Assembly (NCBI GenBank): GCA_937884485.1 | Contig: CALGCG010000077.1 | Span: forward strand, 1-49,339 | Direction of reading: 5' to 3' | DNA from: an uncultured Bacteroidales bacterium | GTDB lineage: Bacteria > Bacteroidota > Bacteroidia > Bacteroidales > P3 | Length of the DNA: 49,339 bases | In this document: one piece after another, positions 16,703 through 24,727 of the stretch | Position numbering within the stretch: the stretch's first letter is position 1 | How the letters are laid out: each line of letters starts with the position of its first letter | Made by a program: the position numbers and the translations under genes | The notes under the pieces: model-generated | Database searches by the model: none | What the model was told of the DNA's origin: nothing | The model's input: only the letters and a program-made list of their open reading frames with translations

Positions 16703-18937
16703 CTATCTTACCACTTCTATCATTCCGTTCCGCTTCACCGAGCCGTAGAGGCTTTTGGCCAGGAAGCGGAAATAATATGTGCCGTCGGGACTGCCGGTCT
16801 GCTCGGGGTCCCAGAAGTCTTCCTCCTTGGCGATGTTCTTGGCGTGGTATACCAGCGAGCCCCAGGCGCTGTAGATCCACACTTCGTTCATCGAGTACAC
16901 GCCGCACTCCAGCAGGTTCACCACCCGCCAGGTGTCGCTGGTGCCGTCGCCGTTGGGGGTGACGAGGTTGGGGAACTGGAGCCAGTCGTTGATGATGGTG
17001 ATGGTTTTCTGCACCGTGTCGTAGCAGTCCTTGGGGGCGCCGTAGGGGCCGCGGTGGTGGCGTGTCTCGATGAGGGTGACGTCATAGTCGCCGAAGACCA
17101 ACCCCTCCTCAGTGTTCCAGGTGTATTGCGTTTCGGGGCCGTAGAGGGTGTCGGCGCCGCTGCCGTCGCCCTTCGGCACAGCCCATGTGTAGCCCAGCAG
17201 CCCTTCGCCCTGGGTGGCATAGAGGTCGATGTGGGGATGCGACATGACGGGCTCTTCGGGCTCCCATCGGAAGTCGGCCTCGGGCCGGTCAAAGACCCAC
17301 ACGGCATTGGTGAGCGCCAGGGTGTCGCGGCATCCGCTGGGACTGGCCACCGCCAGGGTGATGCTGTAGACCCCCGCGCTGTCGTAGGTGTGCGTCAGCC
17401 GGCGCTGGGCAAACCATCCTGTGTCGCCCGTGTGCCACCGTGTCGACGCCGCCAGCAGCGTGCTGTCGGCCAGCGACACCGTAAAGGGCGCGCAGCCGGC
17501 CAGCATCGTGTCCTGCCACCAGTCGATGCCGTTGTCGCTCAGGTAGGCGTCGGCCTTGAAGTTCTCGTCGATGGCTTTCAGCGTCAGGTGTATCGTGCTG
17601 TCGCAGTCCATCGCCGTGTGGAGGTCTATCTCGTAGTTGCCCGGCCCGCCGTAGTCGGTGCCGTTGTAGACGAAGCGCTGGTTGGAGCAGATGGACACCG
17701 TGTCGTACACCTCATAGCTGGGCCAGAAGGTCACGTCGATTTCCCGCGTCACGGGGCAGGGCGTGCCCGAAACCATCAGCGTGTCTATGCGGTGTGTCGT
17801 CTCCGTCAGCAGCAGCTCGTCCACCTTCACCGTGTCGCCCGTGCAGTAGCTGCCGCTGACGAGGCGGTAGAGCTGCGGCACAAAGTGTATCGTCAGCACC
17901 GTGTCAAGCTCTTCGCCGCTCGTGCTGCCGATGGTCACGCGGTAGGTCACCGTCGTGTCGGTCGTCGAGCCCGCAGGGGGGAAGACCACGAAGGTCGAGT
18001 CGTCCTTGCGGCGCACAGAGTCGCCGCTCAGCGTGTAGCTGCTCACCAAGCCGCCCTCTGTCAGCAGGTCGTCGCTCAGCATCAGCTCCCAGTCGAAGAT
18101 GTAGCCGTTGTCCTGGCGCACGGCGTCGATCACCTCGATGTACCATTCGCCGTTCAGCGGACAGCCCGCCAGGCTGGCGAAACTCTCGTCGGGATGGTAG
18201 AAGTTCGTCCCCGCGGCCACATTGGACGAGTCCACGCGGTAGTTGGCGCTCGTGCCCGCGCCGTAGGCATAGGTCTGGTTGCTGGTGCGGTAGACATAGC
18301 CGCCGTCGGCGGCATAGCTGTAGCCCGAGTTGGTGTTGCTGCTCCAGCAGTAGTTCCACCCCGTGCCCGGGGCGTTGGTGTAGCTGTCGTGCTGGCAGGG
18401 CGTCGACGGGTCGTCGTTGGTGTTGGCGTTGCCCAGCACGGCGTGGTCCTCGTTGCTGCCGGCAGGACCGTTCCATCCGTGCGACGAGGCCGGCAGCCCC
18501 GTCAGGCAGCTCGACAGCAGCGACGTGTTGGTGTTGTAGTCGCTGAACTTCAGTATGTCGGCGCTCTGCCCGTTGGGGCAGGTCACGTTGATGTAGAGGT
18601 CGCCCAGGAACGAGTGCTCCATGTTGATGCGGATGTACTTGATGTCGTTGGCCGACGAGATGACGGCTCCCGACGGGAAACCGCTGAAGGTCACCGGCGA
18701 ACGGTAGGAACAGCCCTGCGAATCGCACTCCACACCGTCGGGCAGGAACGCCGTCTCGCCGTGCGTCATGCTGTTCTTTGCATTCTTCACCACCACCTCG
18801 TGGCCACGGGCCAATCCCATGCCCACTTCGAGCGAGTCGCCGTTGCAAATCGTCGTGTCGCTCATCACATACACTATCTCCTGTCCCCGTACCACGATGG
18901 GTAACAGGCACAGAATTAGCATTATATAGCGTGTCAT
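16703..18937 (-). CDS. T9SS-exported P-domain protein with CHU_C tail, paralogue of the next gene
   Basis: A 744-residue predicted surface protein. The start at 18937 (MTRYIMLILCLLPIVVRGQE, a signal peptide) is chosen because more upstream ATGs lie in or too close to the promoter element at 18968-18975. Residues about 30-280 form a P domain nearly identical to that of the downstream paralogue: CSYRSPVTFS, SSANDIKYIRINMEHS, GDLYINVTCPNGQ, GCPLNGEWYIEVID. The middle differs: it has fewer GCDS-type repeats and a PKD-like stretch around RRLTHTYDSAGVYSITLAVA. The C-terminus is a CHU_C sorting domain (LQFPNLVTPNGDGTSDTWRV, MNEVWIYSAWGSLVY, GTYYFRFLAK). It is the first gene of the unit ending with dapD and the small lipoprotein. 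Confidence 0.82.
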   Translation of the reverse strand: MTRYIMLILCLLPIVVRGQEIVYVMSDTTICNGDSLEVGMGLARGHEVVVKNAKNSMTHGETAFLPDGVECDSQGCSYRSPVTFSGFPSGAVISSANDIKYIRINMEHSFLGDLYINVTCPNGQSADILKFSDYNTNTSLLSSCLTGLPASSHGWNGPAGSNEDHAVLGNANTNDDPSTPCQHDSYTNAPGTGWNYCWSSNTNSGYSYAADGGYVYRTSNQTYAYGAGTSANYRVDSSNVAAGTNFYHPDESFASLAGCPLNGEWYIEVIDAVRQDNGYIFDWELMLSDDLLTEGGLVSSYTLSGDSVRRKDDSTFVVFPPAGSTTDTTVTYRVTIGSTSGEELDTVLTIHFVPQLYRLVSGSYCTGDTVKVDELLLTETTHRIDTLMVSGTPCPVTREIDVTFWPSYEVYDTVSICSNQRFVYNGTDYGGPGNYEIDLHTAMDCDSTIHLTLKAIDENFKADAYLSDNGIDWWQDTMLAGCAPFTVSLADSTLLAASTRWHTGDTGWFAQRRLTHTYDSAGVYSITLAVASPSGCRDTLALTNAVWVFDRPEADFRWEPEEPVMSHPHIDLYATQGEGLLGYTWAVPKGDGSGADTLYGPETQYTWNTEEGLVFGDYDVTLIETRHHRGPYGAPKDCYDTVQKTITIINDWLQFPNLVTPNGDGTSDTWRVVNLLECGVYSMNEVWIYSAWGSLVYHAKNIAKEEDFWDPEQTGSPDGTYYFRFLAKSLYGSVKRNGMIEVVR

Positions 18938-18967
18938 AATACTATATTTCCTATTCATAAACAACTG

Positions 18968-18975
18968 CAAAGATA
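18968..18975 (-). promoter_or_regulatory. Bacteroidota -7 promoter element for the P-domain/dapD unit
   Basis: TATCTTTG on the minus strand, about 31 bp before the chosen ATG at 18937. The sequence beyond it (18976-19029) is AT-rich with A tracts and otherwise shows nothing I can name. Confidence 0.65.
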
Positions 18976-19029
18976 CAAAAAAATATCGCTTCGCGGTAAA
19001 AAAAAATCAAAAAAAATCCTAATCCAATC

Positions 19030-19196
19030 CGCCCCCGCTTCGCCCTCTCTTCGCCCCTTATTCGGCCGTTCTTATATCGTTCTTATATCGTTCACATATA
19101 GTTCTTATATAGTTCCTATATACTACATATAAGAACTATATAAGAACTATATGTGAAGTATATGAGAAGGGGCGAAGAGGGGGCGAAGCGGGGGCG
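19030..19196. repeat. Large palindromic element A
   Basis: Outer arms 19030-19059 and 19167-19196 are inverted copies matching at 29 of 30 positions and built from GGGGCGAAG-type words. Between them are tandem 11-12-base words of the form GTTCTTATATA/C on the left and their inverse TATATAAGAAC on the right, meeting near 19127. Element B at 31002-31157 has the same structure. The element occupies most of the 18938-19322 gap; a promoter follows 74 bp downstream. Confidence 0.88.
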
Positions 19197-19265
19197 ACTT
19201 CGGGGCCTGGCGGATGCCTGCCTCCCGCAGGGTTGCGGGGCGGAAAAAACGCTGTTTATAAAAAA

Positions 19266-19299
19266 TTTGTTGCGGTATTAAATATTTTTTGTACATTTG
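19266..19299 (+). promoter_or_regulatory. Promoter of ftcD
   Basis: TTTG/TTG at 19266-19272 and TACATTTG at 19292-19299 fit the Bacteroidota -33/-7 pair with a spacing of 19-22 bases. The block TTGCGGTATT followed by four bases and ATTTTTT is shared with the leuS promoter at 31234-31264. The ATG lies 24 bp after the -7 element. Confidence 0.75.
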
Positions 19300-19322
19300 C
19301 AGAAATAAAATTTAATGCAACT

Positions 19323-21212
19323 ATGAAACAACTTATTGAATGTGTGCCCAATATCAGCGAGGGCCGCAACATGGATATCATCAATCAGGTGACCGCCGAG
19401 ATTGAAAAGGTGGAAGGCGTGAAGCTTCTCGATGTGGACCCCGGCCAGACCACCAACCGCACCGTCATCACCTTCGTGGGTGAGCCCGAGCCCGTGCTCG
19501 AAGCCGCCTACCAGGTGGTGAAGAAAGCCGCCGAACTCATCGACATGAGCCAGCACCACGGTGCCCACCCGCGCCAGGGTGCCACCGATGTGTGCCCCCT
19601 CATTCCCGTGAGCAACATCACGATGGAAGAGGTCGTCGAGTATGCCCACAAGCTGGGCAAGCGCCTCGGCGAGGAGCTCCAGATTCCCATCTATTGCTAT
19701 GAGAACGCCGCCTTCATCCCCGAGCGCCGCAACCTGGCCTACTGCCGCACCGGCGAGTACGAGAGCCTCTCCAGCCGCCTGGGCACCAAGCAGTGGAAGC
19801 CCGACTTCGGCCCCAACGCCTGGAACGCCCACACCGCCCGCACCGGCGCCACACAGGTGGGTGCCCGCGACTTCCTCGTGGCCATCAACTACAACCTCAA
19901 CACCACCTCCACGCGCCGCGCCAACGCCATCGCCTTCGACGTGCGCGAGAAGGGCCGACCCATGCGCGAGGGCGGCAAGCCCAGCGGCAAGCCCATCAAG
20001 GACGAGAACGGCAAGACCATCATGATCCCCGGCACGCTGAAGGGCACCAAGGCCATCGGCTGGTACATCGAGGACTACGGCATCGCCCAGGTGTCGATGA
20101 ACATCACCAGCATCAAAGTGGCCCCCGTGCACCTGTGCTTCGACGAGGTGTGCCGCTGCGCCCAGAACCGCGGCCTCCGCGTCACCGGTTGCGAAATCGT
20201 CGGCCTCATCCCCAAGAGCGTCCTCATCGACGCCGGCAAGTACTACCTGGCCAAGCAGCAGCGCTCCCTGGGCGTCAGCGAGGAGGAAATCATGAAGGTG
20301 GCCATCAAGAGCATGGGTCTCGACGACCTCAAGCCCTTCGACCCCAAGGAGAAAGTGATTGAATACCTCATCGAGGACCACTCGAAGAAGAAACTTGTCG
20401 ACCTCAGCTGCCGCGGCTTCTGCGACGAGACCGCCAGCGAGAGCCCCGCCCCCGGCGGCGGCAGCGTCAGCGCCTACATGGGCGCCCTGGCAGCCAGCCT
20501 CGGCACCATGGTGGCCAACCTCACCGGCGGCAAGGCCGCCTACGACGACCAGTGGGAGAAATTCAGCGACGTGGCTGTCAAGGGACAGGCCCTGAAAGAG
20601 GAGCTGCTCCACCTCGTCGACGAGGACACCGAGGCCTTCAACCGCATCATGAACGCCTTCGGCCTGCCCAAGAAGACCGACGAGGAGAAGGCCGCCCGCA
20701 GCGCCGCCATCCAGGAGGCCACCAAGTATGCCACCGAGGTGCCCTTCCGCACCATGCAGAAGAGCCTCGAGGCCTTCGAGGTGTGCCGCGCCATGGTGGA
20801 ATGGGGCAACCCCAACAGCGTCACCGACGGCGGCGTGGGAAGCCTGGCCGCACGCTCGGCCGTCATGGGCGCCCACCTCAACGTGAAGATCAACGCCTCC
20901 TCGCTCAAGGACGAGGCCTTCAAGGCCGACATCCTGGCCAAAGCCCAGGCCATCGAGGACAAGGCCATCAAGCAGGAGACCGAAATCCTGAAGATGGTCA
21001 ATGCCAAAATCAACGGCGAAGAGCCCGAGGTGAAACCCGCCGCCAAGAAGACCGCCGCCAAGAAGCCTGCCGCCAAGGCTGCCAAGCCCGCTGCCAAGCC
21101 TGCCGTCAAGGCCGTCAAGGCTGCCGCCAAGCCCGCTGCCAAGGCCACCAAGGCTGCCGCCGCCAAGAAGCCCGCCGCCAAGGCCACGAAGACCAAGAAA
21201 ACCACTAAATAA
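19323..21212 (+). CDS. ftcD: Bifunctional glutamate formimidoyltransferase/formimido-THF cyclodeaminase with H1-like tail
   Basis: A 629-residue cytoplasmic enzyme of histidine breakdown and one-carbon metabolism. It moves the formimino group from formiminoglutamate to tetrahydrofolate and then deaminates it to 5,10-methenyl-THF. Residues 1-330 are the transferase part (MKQLIECVPNISEGRN; catalytic His82 in QHHGAHPRQGATDVCPLIP). Residues about 370-560 are the cyclodeaminase part (ESPAPGGGSVSAYMGALAAS). The last 63 or so residues are a Lys/Ala/Pro tail of AAKKP/AAKPA type words, like histone H1 or bacterial Hc1-type proteins, and not part of the usual enzyme (mammalian FTCD is 541 residues). 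No hutH, hutU or hutI lies nearby. The start at 19323 follows the promoter well. Confidence 0.93.
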   Translation: MKQLIECVPNISEGRNMDIINQVTAEIEKVEGVKLLDVDPGQTTNRTVITFVGEPEPVLEAAYQVVKKAAELIDMSQHHGAHPRQGATDVCPLIPVSNITMEEVVEYAHKLGKRLGEELQIPIYCYENAAFIPERRNLAYCRTGEYESLSSRLGTKQWKPDFGPNAWNAHTARTGATQVGARDFLVAINYNLNTTSTRRANAIAFDVREKGRPMREGGKPSGKPIKDENGKTIMIPGTLKGTKAIGWYIEDYGIAQVSMNITSIKVAPVHLCFDEVCRCAQNRGLRVTGCEIVGLIPKSVLIDAGKYYLAKQQRSLGVSEEEIMKVAIKSMGLDDLKPFDPKEKVIEYLIEDHSKKKLVDLSCRGFCDETASESPAPGGGSVSAYMGALAASLGTMVANLTGGKAAYDDQWEKFSDVAVKGQALKEELLHLVDEDTEAFNRIMNAFGLPKKTDEEKAARSAAIQEATKYATEVPFRTMQKSLEAFEVCRAMVEWGNPNSVTDGGVGSLAARSAVMGAHLNVKINASSLKDEAFKADILAKAQAIEDKAIKQETEILKMVNAKINGEEPEVKPAAKKTAAKKPAAKAAKPAAKPAVKAVKAAAKPAAKATKAAAAKKPAAKATKTKKTTK

Positions 21213-21224
21213 AAGTATAAAGAT

Positions 21225-21362
21225 ATGAAAAAGAAAGTTGTAATGATGCTCGCCGTTGTGGTGCTGACGCTGGTTGCCGCCAGCTGTACCCACCATACTT
21301 GCCCCGCCTATCGCGGTTCGACCGTGATGGCCGAGGACTGCGGTGCTGCACAGCAGGTTTGA
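21225..21362 (+). CDS. 45-residue small lipoprotein
   Basis: A very short gene between ftcD and dnaB. The product starts MKKKVVMMLAVVVLTLVAAS and has a lipobox VAASC with Cys at residue 21. The mature peptide is only 25 residues: CTHHTCPAYRGSTV, then MAEDCGAAQQV. Small lipoproteins with a CPAY motif are common in Bacteroidota next to unrelated housekeeping genes, and their role is unknown. It lies 12 bp after the ftcD stop and 16 bp before the dnaB start, in the same direction. The His/Cys pattern (HHTC) might bind a metal, but that is a guess. Confidence 0.7.
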   Translation: MKKKVVMMLAVVVLTLVAASCTHHTCPAYRGSTVMAEDCGAAQQV

Positions 21363-21378
21363 CGCGAGAGGAGATTCT

Positions 21379-22911
21379 ATGCCAACCACATCAACCGCAC
21401 GACGGAAAGACAGACTGACCTACACACAGGCGTTTGACATCAACGGCAACACTCCCCCCCAGGCTATAGCCCTGGAGGAGAGTGTGCTTGGTGCTTTGAT
21501 GCTCGACCAGACGGCCCTCATCAACGCCATCGAGACCCTGCATGTGGAGTACTTCTACAAGCCTGAGCACCAGGTTGTCTACAAGGCTATCCGCAAACTC
21601 TTCGAACAGAGCCAGCCGGTGGACCTGTACACTGTGGTGGAGCGTCTGCGCCTGGACGGCGAGCTGGAGGCCGCCGGTGGCGCCTATGCCGTGTCCAAGC
21701 TGACGGATAACGTCGTCTCGGCAGCGCACATAGAGTTCCACATCCGCGTGCTCAGCGAGAAGTTCATCCAGAGGGAGATGATCCGCATCTCGACGGAGAC
21801 CATCACCGAAGCCTACGACGAGACCACCGATGTGGTCAACCTGCTCGACAAGACAGAGCAGCGTCTGATGGACATCAACGACAAGAACTTCCGGTCGGAC
21901 TACCACCCGATGGGCGACTTCGTGGCCATGGCCATGGACCAAATCAAAGAAGCCGGCGAAAAGAGCGACGGCCTCAGCGGTCTGGAGAGCGGCTTCATCG
22001 GCCTCGACCGCATGACGGCCGGTTTCCAGCCCGGCACGCTCATCATCCTCGCCGCCCGCCCCGCCATGGGTAAGACGGCATGCGCCTTGAGTATGGCCCG
22101 CAACATTGCCGTGGACTTCCATAAGGCTGTGGCGTTCTTCTCGCTTGAAATGACTGGTCAGGAGCTGGCCATGCGTCTCATCAGCAGCGAGGCCCGCCTG
22201 CCGGGCGACAAGCTGAAGAAAGGCCATCTGGAACCCTACGAGAAGGAGCAGCTCAAGCGCGGTGCACAGCCGCTGAACAGCGCTCCCATCTACATCGACG
22301 ACACTCCGCAGCTCACCATCTTCGAACTCCGTGCCAAGGCTCGAAGGCTGAAGCAGCGTTATGACATACAGATGATTTTCATCGACTACCTGCAGCTCAT
22401 GACCTCCGGCTCCAGCGATAACCGCAATGGAAACCGCGAGCAGGAAATCAGCATGATCAGCCGCCAGCTGAAATCCCTCTCCAAGGAGCTGGGCATTCCC
22501 GTGCTGGCTATGTCGCAGCTGAGCCGCGCCGTGGAAAACCGCGTGGGCAACAAGCCCCAGCTGAGCGACCTGCGCGAGTCGGGTGCCATCGAGCAGGATG
22601 CCGACATCGTGATGTTCATCTACCGTCCGGAGTACTACGGCATACAGGAGGACGACCACGGCTCGACCCTGGGCATGGCCGACCTCATTGTGGCCAAGCA
22701 CCGTAGCGGCGGCACAGGAGATGTGCGTCTGCGTTTCGTCAAGGAGTTTGCACGCTTCGAGAATCCTCCCCAGCTGGGACTGGACGGCATGGGCATGGGT
22801 ATGCCGCAGAACGCCAGTTTCGACCAGCAGGGGGGCTCGATGATTGTTGATTCAAAAATGAATGAGGACAACGGTCCCGGAATGGACCCCGACGGCGACG
22901 TGCCGTTCTAA
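21379..22911 (+). CDS. dnaB: Replicative DNA helicase DnaB
   Basis: A 511-residue hexameric helicase that unwinds DNA at the replication fork. The start at 21379 (MPTTSTARRK) has a GAGAGGAG ribosome-binding region upstream and avoids overlap with the small lipoprotein gene. The N-terminal domain (about 25-130) has PPQAIALEESVLGALMLD. The RecA-like domain carries Walker A in ILAARPAMGKTACALSMA (Lys232), FFSLEMTGQELAMRLIS, Walker B IQMIFIDYLQLM, and the DLRESGAIEQDADIVMF arginine-finger region, ending in AKHRSGGTGDVRLRF. The C-terminal tail is Gly/Met/Asp-rich and ends DPDGDVPF. Length is slightly above E. coli DnaB (471). Confidence 0.95.
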   Translation: MPTTSTARRKDRLTYTQAFDINGNTPPQAIALEESVLGALMLDQTALINAIETLHVEYFYKPEHQVVYKAIRKLFEQSQPVDLYTVVERLRLDGELEAAGGAYAVSKLTDNVVSAAHIEFHIRVLSEKFIQREMIRISTETITEAYDETTDVVNLLDKTEQRLMDINDKNFRSDYHPMGDFVAMAMDQIKEAGEKSDGLSGLESGFIGLDRMTAGFQPGTLIILAARPAMGKTACALSMARNIAVDFHKAVAFFSLEMTGQELAMRLISSEARLPGDKLKKGHLEPYEKEQLKRGAQPLNSAPIYIDDTPQLTIFELRAKARRLKQRYDIQMIFIDYLQLMTSGSSDNRNGNREQEISMISRQLKSLSKELGIPVLAMSQLSRAVENRVGNKPQLSDLRESGAIEQDADIVMFIYRPEYYGIQEDDHGSTLGMADLIVAKHRSGGTGDVRLRFVKEFARFENPPQLGLDGMGMGMPQNASFDQQGGSMIVDSKMNEDNGPGMDPDGDVPF

Positions 22912-22920
22912 AAGGGGGAG

Positions 22921-22948
22921 TTATGAGTTAAGAGTTACGAGTTAAGAG
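22921..22948 (+). repeat. Heptamer tandem array between dnaB and the CyuA-family gene
   Basis: Four units: ttatgag, ttaagag, ttacgag, ttaagag, then tttaata. It fills most of the 46-bp spacer, in the same orientation as the arrays at 35099-35133 and 35585-35612. Confidence 0.8.
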
Positions 22949-22957
22949 TTTAATAAT

Positions 22958-24250
22958 ATGGAAGAGAGACTTCGCAAAGAGCTGAAAGAGATTCTGCAAC
23001 AGGAAGTGGTGCTGGCCACGGGGTGTACCGAGCCGGGGGCTGTGGCGCTGTGTGTGGCCAAAGCCTGCGAGACGTTGGGCTGCAACCCCGAGAAGATAGA
23101 CCTCCGCCTGAGCAAGAATGTCTACAAGAACGCTATGGGTGTGGGGATCCCCGGCACAGGCATGATAGGACTGCCCATCGCGGTGGCTATGGCCGTTACC
23201 CACGGCAAGTCCAGCCGCGGACTGGAGGTGCTGACATTGCCCGCCGAAGAAGTCGACGACGCCAAGCGTTGGTTGGCCAACAACAGCGAGCGGATTGAGA
23301 TAGGGGTGAAAGAGACCAGCGACAAGCTGTATATAGAATGCCGTTGCCAAGGCGGGGGACACTCGGCCGTGGCCGTCATCGCCTGCCGCCATACCAATTT
23401 CGTCTTCCTCAAGCGCGACGCCGAAGTGCTTCTCGACCACAACCAGGGCCTGTTCCAGCAAGCCGAGGAGGACTCGTCGTCCGAGGCCGACAACCGTCAG
23501 CGTCTGGAAATGACGGCCCGCATGGTCTATGACTATGCCACCACGGCACCGATAGACGAATTGGCTTTTCTGAAGGATACCGTGGAATACAATGCCGCAG
23601 CGTCGGAGTGCGGCCTTGAGGGCATGGGGCTCCATACGGGACAGATACTGATGGAGCAAAGCCACGGTGACACGGTGCACACCGTGGTGGCCCGAACCGT
23701 GGCCGCCAGCGACGCCCGCATGGACGGATGTACAAAGCCCGTGTACAGCAATTCGGGTTCCGGCAATCAGGGTATCACCTGCACGCTGCCGCCGTTCTAC
23801 TACGGCAAGCTGAAGGGATGCGACGACGAGAGGATACTGCGTGCATTGACGATGAGCCACCTGATGAGCATATACATCAAACGTGGTATCGGACGCCTGA
23901 GCGCCCTGTGCGGTATTGTCAACGCCACAATGGGAGTGTCCGCGGCACTGACCTACCTCGAAGGAGGGTCGTACGAGCAAGTGTGCTTTGCCATGAAGAA
24001 CATGATCAACACCATCGCCGGCATGGTGTGCGACGGTGCCAAGCCCAGCTGCGCCCTGAAAATGAGTGTGGGCCTCTACAGCGCTTTCGTATGCGCCGAA
24101 CTGGCGGTGCACGACCGTGTGGTGGACCGCACCGACGGCCTCAGCGAGAGCGACATCGACTGCTCCATACGTAACCTCGGCCGTCTGGGGAAAGACGGCA
24201 TGAACCAAACCGACGACATGATTCTGGACATTATGACCCACAAGAAATAA
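22958..24250 (+). CDS. CyuA/UPF0597-family L-cysteine desulfidase-like protein
   Basis: A 430-residue cytoplasmic enzyme of the UPF0597 (YhaM/CyuA) family, related to the alpha chain of L-serine dehydratase. Family members are iron-sulfur enzymes that break down L-cysteine to pyruvate, sulfide and ammonia. The N-terminal motif ATGCTEPGAVALCVAKAC and the block KNVYKNAMGVGIPGTGMIG are diagnostic. Later blocks are KPVYSNSGSGNQGITCTLP, GIGRLSALCGIVNATMGVS and CDGAKPSCALKMSVG. Cysteines in these blocks are the expected cluster ligands. The substrate is inferred from the family. It lies behind dnaB, separated by a heptamer array. Confidence 0.85.
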   Translation: MEERLRKELKEILQQEVVLATGCTEPGAVALCVAKACETLGCNPEKIDLRLSKNVYKNAMGVGIPGTGMIGLPIAVAMAVTHGKSSRGLEVLTLPAEEVDDAKRWLANNSERIEIGVKETSDKLYIECRCQGGGHSAVAVIACRHTNFVFLKRDAEVLLDHNQGLFQQAEEDSSSEADNRQRLEMTARMVYDYATTAPIDELAFLKDTVEYNAAASECGLEGMGLHTGQILMEQSHGDTVHTVVARTVAASDARMDGCTKPVYSNSGSGNQGITCTLPPFYYGKLKGCDDERILRALTMSHLMSIYIKRGIGRLSALCGIVNATMGVSAALTYLEGGSYEQVCFAMKNMINTIAGMVCDGAKPSCALKMSVGLYSAFVCAELAVHDRVVDRTDGLSESDIDCSIRNLGRLGKDGMNQTDDMILDIMTHKK

Positions 24251-24271
24251 AACAATGGAAGAACAAGGCTT

Positions 24272-24289
24272 TCAGGTGTGTTCACCTGA
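24272..24289 (+). terminator. Possible weak terminator hairpin
   Basis: TCAGGTG-tgtt-CACCTGA is a perfect 7-bp stem with a 4-base loop 21 bp after the CyuA-family stop. No T tract follows directly, so termination is uncertain. A promoter for the next gene follows 52 bp later. Confidence 0.4.
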
Positions 24290-24340
24290 GGCTGTTGATA
24301 ACTTTATTTTCCAAAAGATATCCAATAGAGAAAAAATACC

Positions 24341-24348
24341 TATTTTTG
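24341..24348 (+). promoter_or_regulatory. -7 promoter element for the DUF3276/parAB unit
   Basis: TATTTTTG matches TAnnTTTG and is followed by GCATTTTG; it lies 35 bp before the DUF3276 start. No convincing -33 TTTG was found at the usual distance. Confidence 0.55.
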
Positions 24349-24382
24349 CATTTTGAATTTTAACGTAATAAAGTAGAGTTTT

Positions 24383-24721
24383 ATGGACAACAAAGAGCAA
24401 AGAAAAGAAGAACTGTACAGTCAGGCCATTCCTGCCGGCAAGCGCAGATATTTCTTCGATGTGAAAGAAACCCGCGGAGGTGACAAGTTTATTACCATTA
24501 CCGAGAGCCGCAAATTGTTCGACAACAACACTGGCGATGTGTATTTTGAGAAAAACAAGATGTTCCTCTACAAAGAGGATTTCGACAAGTTCCGCCAGGG
24601 CCTGGAGAATGCCTTCTCCTTCATCGAGACCGGTATCGTGCCTCCTCCCGTGGTTGTGGAGGACAATTGGCACAACGATTCCGGCGAGAGCAAACTTGAC
24701 GAAATAGATTTTAAGTTTTAA
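24383..24721 (+). CDS. DUF3276/PUR-domain nucleic-acid-binding protein
   Basis: A 112-residue small protein of the DUF3276 family, the bacterial branch of the PUR-alpha fold. Residues about 10-90 show the single PUR repeat pattern: SQAIPAGKRRYFFDVKETRG, then DKFITITESRKL, FEKNKMFLYKEDFDKFRQGL and an acidic C-terminus ending ESKLDEIDFKF. The spirochaete homologue BpuR binds single-stranded DNA and RNA; binding here is inferred. It lies 6 bp before parA, a position that suggests shared expression with the chromosome-partition genes. Confidence 0.85.
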   Translation: MDNKEQRKEELYSQAIPAGKRRYFFDVKETRGGDKFITITESRKLFDNNTGDVYFEKNKMFLYKEDFDKFRQGLENAFSFIETGIVPPPVVVEDNWHNDSGESKLDEIDFKF

Positions 24722-24727
24722 CCTACA

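Noticed and set aside
19060..19166. The repeated TTCTTATATA words in element A as a CRISPR array
   Set aside because: The words are 11-12 bases long, directly joined without spacers, and occur as inverted pairs; no cas gene is present.
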